Positions 1 to 12,463 of a stretch of DNA of 64,000 nt are shown here, piece after piece. The notes below the pieces were generated by a model, which saw nothing but the letters and a program-made list of their open reading frames with translations, ran no database searches and was not told the DNA's origin. A program made the translations under genes and the position numbers. Position 1 is the stretch's first letter. Every line of letters starts with the position of its first letter. Location: assembly GCA_019095985.1 (NCBI GenBank), contig CM032669.1, forward strand, positions 61,154,938 to 61,218,937, read 5' to 3'. The stretch comes from Streblospio benedicti (Eukaryota; Annelida; Polychaeta; Spionida; Spionidae).

Positions 1-242
1 ATAATTGCTGGATTTGTTATTTCTTGGTGTCAAATCAATCGCATATTCGTCCTTTATCATTCACAAATGTTTTTATAGTGGATAATTTCGAAACTATGCT
101 AAATATTCAAAGGTTTTAACTGAATAACAGCCGCTGAGTCAGATGGTCAAAATGGCAATGAGAACGTTTTTGATATGATTTTTTTAAAATAAAAACGAAT
201 CATACACTCATTTAGTGTGGATTTTAGTCATGATAGAATGGT

Positions 243-357
243 ATTTGAGCACTCGATTGTCGGGTCAATCGTAGAATTTTGCACGGTGATGTGTGATTGA
301 CACGAACGCAGTGAGTGCAAAATTCTACGATTGACCCGACAATCGACGTGCTCAAAT
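243..357. repeat. Long near-perfect inverted repeat (hairpin), 42-bp arms
   Basis: Bases 243-284 and 315-357 are reverse complements with only a one-base offset near the outer end; the spacer is 30 bases. It lies just downstream of the third cyclophilin coding exon, inside the following intron. No transposase ORF is present. It could be a small foldback/MITE element or a hairpin formed by local duplication and inversion. Confidence 0.85.
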
Positions 358-540
358 CCTACAATTGACTGATTGTGAATATGGCCGAACTGTGCGATTG
401 ATGCTCTACATGAGGCAAAAAAATTGCGTTTCATTCCTATGATTTTTATGTAGATTTTTTACCAATTTTAGTTATAGAAAATGTTACGAAATAAACTTGC
501 CGTCAACACATTTACGCACTTTGAACTTCACCATACTTAC

Positions 541-1625
541 CAGGATGTTTGAGCTGTGCACAAGAAAAACTGAGAGCCATTGGTGTTGGGTCCAGCATTG
601 GCCATAGAAAGGATGCCTGAAAATAAATTTAAGCAAATCTTGAGCATTGCACCAGAATAGAAATTTCAACATTTGCTGTACATTGGTAGACTACATTAAA
701 ATAAAAAAATCCATAGATCTTTTAACATTTAGGTGATTAATTGAGCTACAAAAATTGGAAGCCAATTCATTTAAAAGCCCACTTTGGTGATAGTTAAAAT
801 TTTCTTTTCATTGATTAGATATCGCTCTAGATATTACAACCAGGGCCACAGTGGTAGAATTTATATTAGTGGTCCACAAAAAAAACAATATGAAGTGTAC
901 CTGGTCCAGTGTGCTTCAGTGAGAAGTTCTCATCCTGAAATTTATTGCCATAAATGCTCTTTCCTCCGGTGCCATTGTGGTTAGTGAAGTCACCTCCCTG
1001 GCACATGAAGTTAGGAATCACACGGTGAAAGCTGGAGCCCTTGTATCCAAATCCTTTCTCCCCTGTGCAGAGGGCACGGAAATTTTCAGCTGTCTTCGGC
1101 ACTACATCAGCACGGAGCTACAAACAAATTTTTAGCACGCCCTTTAATCTTGCAACTATCAAATGTGCTAGAAATTTGAAATTTGAACTGTATATTTGGA
1201 GTTTTGACACCCAGTAGATCTATAACGCTAGGGTCGATGAACATATCAAAATTTCACTTAACGTTTTTTCCTGCATGACATCTTCATTGGCGAAAACATG
1301 GATCTTTCTAGTACATTTTTGGATGTTTTAAAGTTGTCACTGGTGATCAGTAAAACAACTTAACACTACAAATCAAAATTGATAACCGAGAAGTTGTCCA
1401 CGATGCGACCGTGGATGAACAAATTCAAAATTATATAACTGTTTATAAACCGCAACAAACACGCACTTCTTACACACGTGAAACACAAGTGCCGGCCGGC
1501 ATATCATGCCGGCATGGCGGATTTTGACCGCCTGAAAAGAATATTAAAATACTAACCTCCATCACAATTCTGCCAACTGGTGCGCCATCAGCGGTGATGT
1601 CGAAGAAGCATTTAGGGTTAGCCAT
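541..1625 (-). CDS. PPIA: Cyclophilin A (peptidyl-prolyl cis-trans isomerase), 5' three coding exons, 3' end outside window
   Basis: Coding exons are 1557-1625, 901-1117 and 541-616; all have GT-AG introns and the phases join (0/1/2). The protein starts [20 protein letters not shown] and keeps human cyclophilin A numbering without gaps. The second exon carries [20 protein letters not shown] and then FHR (Arg55), FMCQGGDF (Phe60, Met61, Gln63) and GGKSIYG. The third carries [14 protein letters not shown] and ends inside the codon of Trp121. Active-site residues up to Trp121 are therefore present; His126 and the last ~45 residues should lie left of position 1, and I found no further exon in 1-540. 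The family isomerises Xaa-Pro bonds and is the cyclosporin target, mostly cytosolic. The start is the first ATG after the promoter (1623-1625). The lack of a signal peptide favours the A-type over the secretory B-type. Family identity is certain; orthology to PPIA rather than another short cytosolic cyclophilin is likely. Confidence 0.95.
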
Positions 1626-1750
1626 TTTGTTAATCGGTATATTATACCTAGATTATCGACGTTAAAGAGAAAAATGTCAACTAAGTCTTGACGTCAGAAT
1701 TTGACAGGCACAAAGGAAGTAGCGCGGCGTCGGTCTTTTTATATATGCGC
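1626..1750 (-). promoter_or_regulatory. Core promoter and 5'UTR of the cyclophilin gene
   Basis: On the minus strand a TATA box (TATATAAAAAG) lies at about 1735-1745, some 110-120 bases before the ATG. About 25-30 bases downstream is a pyrimidine-rich stretch (CTTCCTTT, about 1704-1711) that could be the transcription start. A perfect CRE palindrome TGACGTCA (1689-1696) falls in the predicted leader. TATA spacing is seen; the start site and CRE use are inferred. Confidence 0.6.
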
Positions 1751-3460
1751 GCGCCACCTGCCATATTATTCCGCATTTATGTATTTAAAGTTTTAGCTAT
1801 TTGTTGGTTGATATACTTATCATTTTGTCATCAAGCTTTGCAAAAAAATTGTTTTTTATTGTAAAATACACACATTTTTAAGCTCTTATTTGAATTGTTT
1901 TATTTAATGTAACTATTTTGTGTAGCGCAGTGATCGACATTGAGCTAATGGAAAGTTTTCTACGGTGCTCTGTAAAGTAGAATTAATTTATAAAAGATCT
2001 CACCAACTCTGAAGTTACCTTGACATGCGTGATCATGCGCACACTATGCAGAGATGTTCATCAAAGTACAGTACTATACCATAACAAAACTAGTTTCTCT
2101 ATTATGTATCCAGTGTGCAAGAATGCAGCATTCTTGCATAGTATAAAGTAGTGTAATGTATGTTGCACTCACTGGAATAGGTATTACTGTTCCCTTTGTC
2201 ATCGTCTTACCATAGGCAAATCCAAGTTTTCAGAAAAAAGGGGATTGGGGTTCTGAGGGACGTCATGGGTTTTGATTTTGATAGCGACCATGACAAAAAC
2301 TATCCGAAAATAAGGTATTTGGGTGGGAAAAGGGTACTAGTAGGACGTATATGCCCCCCCCCCCGGATCTACCTATGTCTTACTAAGGCTACTGTAGGAT
2401 TAGGGAACCAATACAATACAAAACTGGGAGAGAGCCATTAGGGCTCAGTTGTACCTCAGACAACTTGTCGGGCAGTAGGGCTGACAACCTATTCTCAAGC
2501 AGAGAATAGACCTTCATTTGACTATCTACGTCTGTAGAGGCTAGCCGATGATTAGTCTATCTCAACATATCTTGTGGCATCCCGGGGTGGCAAAGGCACT
2601 CGGTGGCACCCGTGGTATGCGTGTTAGCATCAGTGTGAAGCTCCTCATCAACAGCATCCTCGTGAAACCTGGTGGATGCCAAATCCAAGGCTAGCCTAGG
2701 GGGGTGGCTGCACGTGGAGCCAATGGAATAACACGAGAAGGAGTGCATAAGGAATCGTTCACAATTGATGTCACCCAGCAGGGTGGGGGGAGGGGGGTAG
2801 CAAAAGATGACGAAAAGTGACAAGGGGGTGAGTTGGGGGGTCTAGGGCAGTTGGGGGAGCCAAAAATCAAATGACGTCATTTGTGAACGACCCCTAAGGT
2901 TGGTCACAAGCCATGGTCGGTCACGGCGTGCACATACTGGCATGCTGGGTGTTCATGGCCTCCAGCCTGACATCGATCACCTCTGTGGAGCGTAGCACTC
3001 AATTTGTCTCCAGTACTATACTTGCAAAAATTATCATCGCCCATCGCTGACAATAAGCATTGACTTGCATAGTTCAGTTGAACTTGGCATTTGCCATTTT
3101 GCTTTTTTTGACCTAAGTTGGATGTCCATGAATAAGGTTTTGCTTATCAATTGTATACATATCACACACAATACTAGGATAATGGAGTCACTCCATTATC
3201 CTAAGTTAAAACCTTAATTGGTTCTTTCTATTGGCGCATGTACTTGTACTCAAGTAGGCCTACAACCAGTGTTGACAATAGCTGTCCGCCCCTCCGCCCA
3301 GGGTAAGTAACTTTTATTCAGGGCAAGTAATTTTTAGTTATTTGCTCTGATGTCAGACAACTTTTTGCTATTAATTTTCAACATTGAAATCAGTGTTCAA
3401 AGCAAACATTGCATATTGCCGTTGAGACACTTGAGTCAGTTTAATTTGGACAGACTCTAA
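1751..3460. other. Non-coding interval upstream of the cyclophilin gene
   Basis: No credible exon was found on either strand. It contains a C-run near 2348-2360, a G-rich stretch at 2785-2870, and a short inverted pair (TCGTTCACAATTGATGTCA at about 2754-2772 against the complement of TGACGTCATTTGTGAACGA at about 2871-2889). The inverted pair looks like the remains of a mobile element. A short perfect hairpin lies at 3174-3205. Confidence 0.6.
3174..3205. repeat. Short perfect palindrome
   Basis: Two 13-base arms (AGGATAATGGAGT and its complement) are separated by a single base. No U-run follows that would make it a terminator-like structure, and no neighbouring gene explains it. Confidence 0.8.
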
Positions 3461-3469
3461 TTATTCTTC

Positions 3470-3700
3470 ATTCAGATGGAGCCCATTCCCAGACTTGCAC
3501 GATCTTTCTGTATGACTGCGTCCCAAGTTTGTTTTGGTCTTCACTTGCCTCTCTCTCTTTCTATTATGAGCTTTTTTACTATGCTAATTCAGCCAGAGCT
3601 GCGCTCAACATGACCTAGCCATCCATCTGTCTCCCATTTACGAAGCACTCTTTCAATTTCTGTGATACACAATTTGTCCGGAAGGCTGTCTGAACTGGTA
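3470..3700 (-). mobile_element. LINE fragment, C-terminal end of a non-LTR reverse transcriptase
   Basis: Read on the minus strand the region gives ERVLRKWETDGWLGHVER followed by VKKLIIERERGK and RPKQTWDAVIQKDRASLGM. This order (a GHV-R segment, then a basic GK/RPK-TW-x-xI-x-KD-x-LG segment) is typical of the tail of RTE- and CR1-type LINE polymerases. Two in-frame stops interrupt it, so it is a dead fragment. The family is assigned by motif memory only. Confidence 0.55.
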
Positions 3701-4002
3701 TCATCGTTACTAAGGCTTCATACACATGCAGCAAATCATGGCTATCATTTCTTCTCAGGTGAATTACAGTATTGGAGGATGCTGTTCAGATCTCAAACCC
3801 ATGAAGCATTGCACTGGATACACATCAGTTGGGGCTCTACCTCTAGAATATGGTGAGGACTGTCAGCTCACAAAATTTTCCCAGACAGATTTGTACCTAA
3901 CCCTGCCACTGAGTATCTAGGTCAGCACCTCCAGCTTTTCGCCCACTTGGACCTGCTTGGTTGGCTTTATGTATGCTTTGAAAAAATATTACCAAAGAAT
4001 TA

Positions 4003-4250
4003 CTCTATTTTCTTTTAATTTTATTTTCTATCCTTTTTGTTGTTCAAATATTTTCAGATCAAATTTTAAATTTCAAGTATATACATTATATTGCACACTG
4101 CATAGGTGCCTTTTCACACTATAACTACTGGTACAATATTAGTTACAGTGTGAAAAGTCACTTATCAGTATAGGAAATATGTACTTAAAATTTGATCTTA
4201 TGAAAATATTTGCGCAGCAAAAAGGATAGAAAATAAAATAAAAATGAAAT
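4003..4250. mobile_element. Palindromic MITE-like element, about 245 bp
   Basis: The two halves (about 4003-4085 and 4168-4250) are imperfect reverse complements along their whole length, for example TTTTCTATCCTTTTTGTTG against CAGCAAAAAGGATAGAAAA. A nested inverted pair around GTGTGAAAAG (4106-4125 and 4142-4161) sits at the centre. The element is AT-rich and has no ORF. It looks like a non-autonomous foldback element; the superfamily is unknown. Confidence 0.7.
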
Positions 4251-5500
4251 ATATTATTCACTACATGACCACACTCTTATTTATTTCTTTTAATTTTTAT
4301 GTTATATAATAATGCCAAAAATGTATAAGAATAGTATTCAAATGTAAGAATCAAAATTTAAAATAAATATCTTGAAACCTTTAAGGCTTACTGGTTAGGC
4401 CATGGAACTAAATAAGCTCAGTATAATCTACAGGGGTCTGTAACAATGCTAAATCAAATGCAGTCATTTGTAAATATAAACAAACATTTATGCACCAGTC
4501 AAATATTGTAGTAAATGACCATATAATGAGACCTTGAAAGTCTCAAAAATACTGAAAATGCTGAAGGTTCATACCTATGAAAATTTGAAATGAATTAGTG
4601 TAAAAAATAAAGATAAAATTAAAAAAAATATATATACACGTATATGCATACATATTTCAGCAGACAATAATAAAAATTAATTTCATAAACAAGACATAAC
4701 AGTTATTTCAATTTTATTAACATTTGTTTCATTAATATATACACAAGAAATATACAATATCATTCAATCCATCTCACCCTTGTCAGACCACAGGCATCCA
4801 CGCATTACGCCGTTTCATAATATCACCTATTTTTAACCTATTTTGTATAAAACTGCAACAAATAAATGCAAATGTTTGTTTGTAGGGAAAAAAACAACAA
4901 TGCTTAGCATATTCCAGACGGGTAAATATTACCACATTCTTCTACTAAAGCAAAGAAAGATTTCTCACCCGTTTTGGGCTAATATCAAAGCAATATCTAT
5001 AGGACTGTCGGGTGGCAGAACAGCTGTATTCAAAATCAGAGGTCTGCAATAACGTTGTTTAAATAGTTAATTTTTGAATGACACACTAATTTTTTCCATA
5101 TAGTGTAGTAAAATACTAGTAGTTGCGTCCATAAACACTGATACCGGTGTCAGTGATTACCACCTACTACAAGTGTAGCAAAGAAAGTTTTCTCCCAACA
5201 GAATCACGCTTAATTTATGTGACATAACGCTGCGATGAGCTGCACACATGCCATTCATCTTACATTATCTATGTTCTCGTATTCATCTCAACATTGAAAC
5301 ACCCACATATGCAGGCAGAGTAAACTATAGGTATCACAGTAGACGTTCTGAGTTTCAGAACTTTCCATCCATCCGACGACCTAACTTGGTATAAATAACT
5401 TCCACCCTTATATAAGCCCTCAGTCATCACAGTGTCATGTCATTGTGATTCTCACTTATCTTTCATCAAGGGAAAATTCACTCACACGAAGAAATCTATC

Positions 5501-5692
5501 CTTTTACCATATGATGTTACAAAGAATTACAAAAGTACAAATTTGCAATTAATTTTAAAATTCAAACAACAATGAAACAAAGCTTTCCAAGACGCTTTTA
5601 CCATATGATGTTACAAACAAAAAATTACAAATATACTTATTTACAATTAATTTTAAAATTCAAATAACAATGAAACAAAGCTTTCCAGAACG
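5501..5692. repeat. Tandem duplication, two units of about 94-97 bp
   Basis: Both units begin CTTTTACCATATGATGTTAC and end near CAATGAAACAAAGCTTTCCA. They differ by a few substitutions and small insertions, so the duplication is not very recent. Confidence 0.85.
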
Positions 5693-7789
5693 CTAACACT
5701 ATCAAATGTAGTAGATTTTATAGACGTTAACATTGACAACAAAACCATTTCTGAGACAAATCATGACATATGTGGTGAAATAACAGATAGAGATTTTAAC
5801 GAAGAAAAATTACAACAGCAAAAATTAATGGCCATCCCAATGGTGCGTACACAGATAAACTATTGCACAGACGCGCCTCAACACAGCTCGTCTTTTACCC
5901 ATCACATATTCCACTAGCATATCAACAACAAAGTATGCATTTTTTCAAATTACATCGCACACTGTTCTCAACAACAAATTCACAATCCTTGTCCAATACC
6001 TACAGATTATATTGAATAAATACCTGAGAAATTACTAATGTTATTAACATTTTTGCATGTAATCAATTGTACTTGAAATGTTAAACGAGCATTTTAAAAT
6101 GTCGAGCCGGCAGCATCCGCATGAAAAAGAATGCATTATTCTGTAAAACAGTTGATTATTAAGAGATGAAACTTCACCTGAGTCATGCATTCAAATATTT
6201 AGTGAATGCAATTTCCATGATTGTCTTTAAAATATGTCGTGTTTAGATACACCAATATCTACGTAATATTTTATTTGCCACAACGGAAAAGATGTATTAA
6301 AGAATGGACTTGTCATATATCTTGTATAGGTTGCACTATTTCAGAGAACAAGATTTTAAATTTACAATAAATATTCTTTTAGTTAAAATGCTTAAACAAA
6401 ATCCATAATCATCTAAATATCTATAGCACACAAGTAAATCTACAATATTTGTCATGATACTTTTAAAATGTCAAGTACATCTATTCCATCAGCAAAGTTC
6501 ACTGTTATGAACAATGTCTTTTCTCAAATAAGAGAAAAATCCTAAAACATAAATTATTTCAACCTTTGAATTTTATTTTCTTTTGCACTTAACCAAATCA
6601 AATTCATGTTCTATTCTGACACATATCAAGATTAAATTATCTTTAATCAACACTTGTGTGTCTCCTTGATTTTTTTTTATTTTCAAATATACTAGTGTGG
6701 TGTTGCCAGTACAGTTTCCATAATACTAACTGTAAAATGTTACTGTCTAAAAAAAACATGTTATAAATGTTAATAAACATTTTCATTTGAATGAAATAAA
6801 ATACCATATTTTCAACAGAATTCTGTCCAAAGTTTGGAACATTCGAAACTGGTTATTTCCAATTCAAAGAAAAGAATATTTCTATTGCGCTAAAAAAAAC
6901 TTTAGAAAAGTTATGGTAGACGCAAAATAAATAACAAAAAACAACATCAAAACTATCTGATTTTCAAAACATTGTTTCTTCAACATAACGTTGTTTTCTA
7001 TCATTCAAGAAATGAAAAGGCGCTTTCTCAACCTGCCCACTGATACTTGTAGGTCGTAGTTGACATTGTGATGAAGTAAAAACAGAGAGCATCTTGCAAA
7101 AATAAACCTTAGCTTTTCTAAACAGTCACTGATGTCAACATTATTTTCTATGATTTTGAATACAAAAAGCAGCAGACACAAATAAGAACACTACATGTTC
7201 CAAAATGATATTGTCATGGTATACCTGTAGGTGATTATACAATTTCAGCTTTGCAACACAATTATGAATTTGCAAGAGCACAGTTAACCAATTAAAACAA
7301 AATTAGCGCTTCATTTGATTTGGGTACATTTATTCCTGTAAAAGTCCAGGAGTAAATTTTGACAAATTGCTAGTACGTACATTTCAATAATAAATAAATA
7401 TAGTATCATCAAACACTGCTTAAAAATGCAAAGCAGGACAAATAAGATAAGCGAAATGCCCGACATTCATGTCATGTTATTACACCAACATTCCTTTCTA
7501 CAGAAGACAGGCTCCAATCCAGTTTTTGGTTCACTCTTGAAATGCAAACATCAAGTGATAGGTTTTGATCTAAAACAAATGTACATAGCATTTTTGTTGT
7601 CCAAATAGGAAATTTTCAAATTGCTACTTTTGCTTGCACCTGCTGTTACCTTGAAATGGCCGGAGTGTACAGTCCTGTTGCGTCAGCCGACTTTAGCTCT
7701 TAAGCTTTTGACAAACTCATCTACTCAGTGCACTTTCATCACTCCGATCATTCAACGTAGCTACTAACAGATCAGTTAACAAAGTGACA

Positions 7790-7960
7790 AGTGATTGGCC
7801 AGTATTCCACAGAATCTAGTTTTGTACGCTAGCCTCGTTTTGAAAGAGTTCTGCTGATTGGTCATGAGGAAGCCAATGTGAGGTGGTTGCTTGTGTCAAG
7901 GCCTACGATTGGCTGCTTGTGCTGCTGTGTTATTGACCGTGACCTGTGATTGGCCAGAGT
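7790..7960. promoter_or_regulatory. Cluster of CCAAT/ATTGG boxes
   Basis: Five CCAAT-type motifs (ATTGG at about 7794, 7857, 7908 and 7949; CCAAT at about 7872) lie within 170 bases of locally raised GC. CCAAT boxes bind NF-Y in animals. No gene start was recognised on either side, so promoter function is only a suggestion. Confidence 0.3.
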
Positions 7961-8569
7961 TGCGTGGCTCCTGATCACCTGATCAAGGGTTGTCGAGCGC
8001 GTCTGATGTGGGGGTGCAAGTTGCCAGGCGTACCTGATAACGACAAAATGATACGGCATAAATGATAAGCGAAAAAAATATGAAAATCGTATATTTTTTT
8101 CATTTACAAAAATATAAGTGTAATACAAACAATTGTAGATCAGGAAAGTAGTGCTGTGTTAAAACTGAATTTTTAGTAAGTAATGCTGCAAATAAATCAT
8201 TGATCGACCATTTCTAAAAGAAAATGTCATAATATTATCACATTGAAGAAGTGAAAATTCATTTCAAATCACTATATATTTATTTCTTTGGTAAAGACCT
8301 TATCTTTAGAAAAATAAAAATAAATATCTATTTGCTACGAATATCTGCATTTAAGTCACCGTAAAGAAAAAAAAAGTATGAACTAATTATATCACAAAAC
8401 CATGAGTTATTAGAACAGACAAGAAGCACCATACAGCACGTTCCTTCACTAGTGAGTGGAACGTCCTGATGAAAGCCTTCTGCTCAGACTTTGAGCTCAA
8501 GGAGGCAAGTAAGTGAGCCCCACAATGTTTGGTGCGACAAGATATGATGATGATTGAAAAAAAAACCAC

Positions 8570-8690
8570 CCCTACAATTATATGAAAATTATGGTAATTA
8601 TGGTAAATATGGTAATTTTCAACAACACCTACAATTATATGTAAATGGTATTTTTCAACATCACCTACAATTATACGAAAATGGTATTTT
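8570..8690. repeat. Degenerate short tandem repeat
   Basis: Three units each contain CACCTACAATTATA or CCCTACAATTATA, then a variable stretch and ATGGTATTTTT-like ends. Unit length is roughly 45-55 bases. Confidence 0.65.
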
Positions 8691-9889
8691 TAAGCATGAA
8701 AATATATTTAGGTAACTATCTTCTACTTATCAGAACACAGACCAGGTGTAATAAGTCCTGATGAAAACCCCTTAACCAGTAGAAAAAATATATACATGCA
8801 CATATAAGTACGTACAAGAAGCACTACACATAATTTTGAAAAGAATGATTTAGGCAGATTCTAATGACTTTCATAATATTTGGGATGTTACAATGTAGAT
8901 TAACTTCTAAGTATCTAATCCACATAGACGACTACTTTTATATTAACACACCAGATACATGCAATCATCCAAAGCAAATAATTTAAAATGTTCATTTATA
9001 TACAACACCATTGTTCTTAACAAATGTAACACGTATGATGATTATATCTCGCCGCGCGGGCATGATTGGTGTATTTGGTGCATTTACTTTGATTTAGAGC
9101 TAGTGTTCCAGTTATGGGCTCATCCTACAAAGGGTTGTATCTCCACGGGAACGCACACGTTTGACGTAATAATCGAACATAGTGGTAATGAATCAATAAT
9201 TAAACAAGTTTAAATATACATATTTGCTCATGAACATTAGCACCTATAATACAGGCAAACTGTTTAAGTGGTGTTTGCAATCGAGGAGAGATTTTACGCT
9301 AGTCACAACTGCACTTCATAAACCTGCCCATACCTAGAGCGATTAAACGTCAAACGTAAACAGGTGAAAATGATCACCAAAACAAAAATAAGAAATCATA
9401 GTACTTATGTAACAAAGTGAGCACTCCAGTATCGTGAAATGATAGAACATTGATTATATTTTGATAATCTGGTAAAAATTTCATATATTTCTATTGTTTG
9501 TTAACAAAATTACATAAGAATCACGATCACGTCGTAAACTGGCCATAACTGGAACAATTGCTCTACCTACACATTTCCTAGAAGCAGACACAGGTGGACA
9601 TCTAGTATGCTCAACTCAACTCCTCCAACTCGGACTTGACGCGAATAAAAATTCAAATAATCCGAAATTTCAAGTTACAAGAGTAATTAATCAGTGAAGT
9701 AATCTTACAGGAAATGGTTATTTACTCGAGTTATTCATAAATTCAAGTTATCTATGAATTCGAGTTATCCGAGCAAGATAAATGCACCACACTATATCTT
9801 ACATAGACATCAGCTTTACTAATCAGAAAAAAAAACTGTTCCAAGAGATTATTTAATTTTCTGTAAACCATGTGAATTTTTAACACTCT

Positions 9890-10198
9890 TCATTTTCCGA
9901 CGTTTTGTCTGTTGAGCAGGTCTTTCATCACAGTTGTATCGTACCTGATGCTGACACAGTCAGGGGAGTATTGAGGTATTCTACGAGCGTCATCATCTCC
10001 CGCTACCTCGTAAATACGAACCACGGATTCTAGAATTCTGAGTGACACGTGACTTGGCCGCAGTCTGACGGTCACCGATGTCCTTCCATGAATTCTTATT
10101 GTGCAGATAAAAAAACATAATGGAACGATGATTCTACCTAATGCGTATAATACCACGACAGATTCAGATTCAATAATCGGTACAGTCTGTCCGTAGCT
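9890..10198 (-). CDS. Unrecognised ORF, possible exon
   Basis: The minus strand is open for 103 codons, ending in TGA at 9890-9892. The first third is hydrophobic (VVVLYALGRIIVPLCFFI). The rest is charged and exon-like in composition (TSVTVRLRPSHVSLRILESV, then VRIYEVAGDDDARRIPQYSP). An alternative exon end exists at a CAG|GTACGA donor about 55 bases before the stop. There is no ATG start, so if real it is an internal or terminal exon. I do not recognise the family. It is downstream of the FAM149-like terminal exon on the same strand. Chance remains a serious alternative. Confidence 0.25.
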   Translation of the reverse strand, partial: SYGQTVPIIESESVVVLYALGRIIVPLCFFICTIRIHGRTSVTVRLRPSHVSLRILESVVRIYEVAGDDDARRIPQYSPDCVSIRYDTTVMKDLLNRQNVGK

Positions 10199-10760
10199 TT
10201 AGCAACATGGTTTATTGAATTAAATTATCTCTTGGTCTGCTGACATTTTCTAGCGCCATTTCCACAGATTTTACATGAATTGGTGCTCAAGGTAATAGAC
10301 CATTAATCTGACTCTAAAAAGATCAACTCTGATCAGGATTCATTGATGATCAAAAAACCCACAAGAAAATAAAGATAAAAAGTTGGGCAAAGAGTCTAAT
10401 ATCATAATCAGTCTAATAAATAATGGTCAGTTGCAGTAGCACCAAATCATGTACAATCCTCTTCCCAAGACAACGTTCTAACAATTTCTTCTTGCATTCG
10501 CAGTGTAATATTCAAATTTAAAAAATGTTTCTTTAAATGATATTCTTCAATTGCCAAAGAAAAATTCAAATTCAGAATTTCAGTTATTCGTACCGAGAGC
10601 GTAAAAAGTACCAAAAAAAAAAACAAATGGCAAAAGTCGCCGCCACGCTGACGTTTAGCTTTTATTGCGAATGTTTGAAATTGTTCGCCAAACACTGTCT
10701 GGGTGATATTACGAGTAGCACAGACGCCACTGGGCACCAGTAACCATGACGACGCTGTAC

Positions 10761-10826
10761 CTTCGGAGGAGAAGTTGGGACGCATGACGTGCGTGCCGCT
10801 GGTGACCAAGCGACGGTAGCTGGCGT
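10761..10826 (-). CDS. Candidate small exon (22 codons), gene unknown
   Basis: A good acceptor (TTTCTCTCTCCGCGACAG) and a donor (GAAG|GTACAG) bracket 66 GC-rich bases. In the most protein-like frame they read ASYRRLVTSGTHVMRPNFSS. All three frames are open over so short a span, so frame choice is weak. The GC rise against AT-rich flanks matches the exons of the gene further right. It could be an exon of an unidentified neighbour or an alternative 3' exon of the FAM149-like gene. Confidence 0.3.
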
Positions 10827-12338
10827 CTGTCGCGGAGAGAGAAAGCCGTCGTTACATCAGGTGCAAAACAACAACACTGCGGTGGCGAGGGTGTGAGATG
10901 TATGAGACGTGATGCGGGGACCCGGGTTACGTTGTCAAATTTGCCACTTTTATTAATTATTTTTCTTTTTGAGGCCAGGGCACCACATAAAATTGTTTTT
11001 AAATTATCATGTCTCGCACTCAATTTGACCTAAATCCAGGCAAAAACACCTGATAATACGATGTCTAATCTAGTAAAACATTAGTTTTTCAAGGATTATA
11101 ACCTGTAGCTTCTAGTATTATAGTCTATAATCGCCTTCTTTGATACTTCAATATACTCTCGTGTTACCTGCGCAAACATAACTATGTTACACTTTACGAC
11201 ATAAATCAATAATATTCAGTACATTTCCTAGAAGCTGACTTTGATGCTCCCGGGTCACTGTGACATGGCTCATAGTGCTTTATCATGGACCAGGGACGAT
11301 GATAGAAGAAAAATCGTACTCGTCCACTAGACCAGTGTTCCGAAAAATGCTCCTTGCATTCAATAAACACTTTAATTCAAATGCAATTGCTCTTTAATTT
11401 GAAATGATTGAGAATGCACGTCAATATGACAAGTAGTTACGTTTTAAACCGTCAGCATATCACAGATGCCAGTCTTGTATGGTAGAACTTATCCATGGCA
11501 CTGTGGCCAATTCAGGTCATTTGTGGTCTATTTTCTTTATTTCTTATTGAGTTCGCTAGGTCAATTAAAAAGATTGCATTTCTTACAGTATTTATAAGTA
11601 TACAGTATCTATAACAGTCTTCGTGACAATCTTTTACCGCAAACCCTGATCTTCATAACATAGTATTTTTGGGGTTTGAATAAAAAGGTCCAACAGCACT
11701 CTGCATTATTCCAGAAAGCTAGTGCGGTTATTATAGAAAATAAACATGTATATGAAACATTCATGCAGAATAAGATGAATAATGCATAATTCATCACAAA
11801 GTGACATGCAATGACATGGTATAACTGTTTTTCACTTCTAAATGTCAACAGGTGTACAATAGGTGCTGAAACAACAAGGAAATACTTCATGCAAATATTT
11901 GTAAAATGTGTGCCAATCAAGCCATGCAGGGTCCGACAGACAACTTTCTTCTCAGGATTTTTGTCTGATTAATCACAATTATATAAAAAAAATAGCTCAT
12001 ATTTAAAGGCTTTGGTATAAACTAACACTGTACGAATTTTCAACCAGTAAACCGAAACATTTGTAAAATTAAATTTTGTCATATTAACGAGTCCATTCTG
12101 ATCCTCTCTTTCAAGAATTTCAAGCCAGACTTTACATTACATTACATTTCATCATTTATACAATACTACGACTCCACAAACGGGAACTTAAGTGCGTCAT
12201 TTGTGATCAATCAAATAAAAAAATCCCAGAGTACAAAGTTATCAACGCTGCTGAAATGTAAAAAAAAAAATATCGAAATAAATAAGAAGAGACAATATTG
12301 ATAGATGTTATTGGGCTACCGGTGCCAGCAGCAGGTGC

Positions 12339-12463
12339 CTAGTACAGGTGCAGCGAGCCTGCACGCGGACGCCGCACGTGCACCTGTCTGAGGGCACGCG
12401 GTCGCGGTCGGCTGAACGGCGCGGACCGGCGCTCCGATAAACGCTTACGGTGATGCTGCTGGA
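12339..12463 (-). CDS. FAM149B1: FAM149-like exon 13, terminal, with stop
   Basis: The acceptor TTCTGCCGTCTACAG joins exon 12 in phase and reads VQQHHRKRLSERRSAPFSRP, RPRALRQVHVRRPRAGSLH, then LY and TAG (12339-12341). It is strongly basic (many Arg). Phase fit and GC content support it. A possible donor inside (AGACAG|GTGCAC) means the exon could continue elsewhere, so the terminal call is moderate. Confidence 0.6.

Larger units (their letters stand above)
4260..9889. other. AT-rich non-coding interval
   Basis: No ORF here has exon-like composition with splice sites. The interval holds a two-copy tandem duplication (5501-5692), a CCAAT-rich patch (7790-7960), a short degenerate tandem repeat (8570-8690) and a small dispersed-repeat copy near 9610-9690. 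It may be intergenic DNA between the cyclophilin gene and the FAM149-like gene, including the latter's 3'UTR. Confidence 0.5.
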
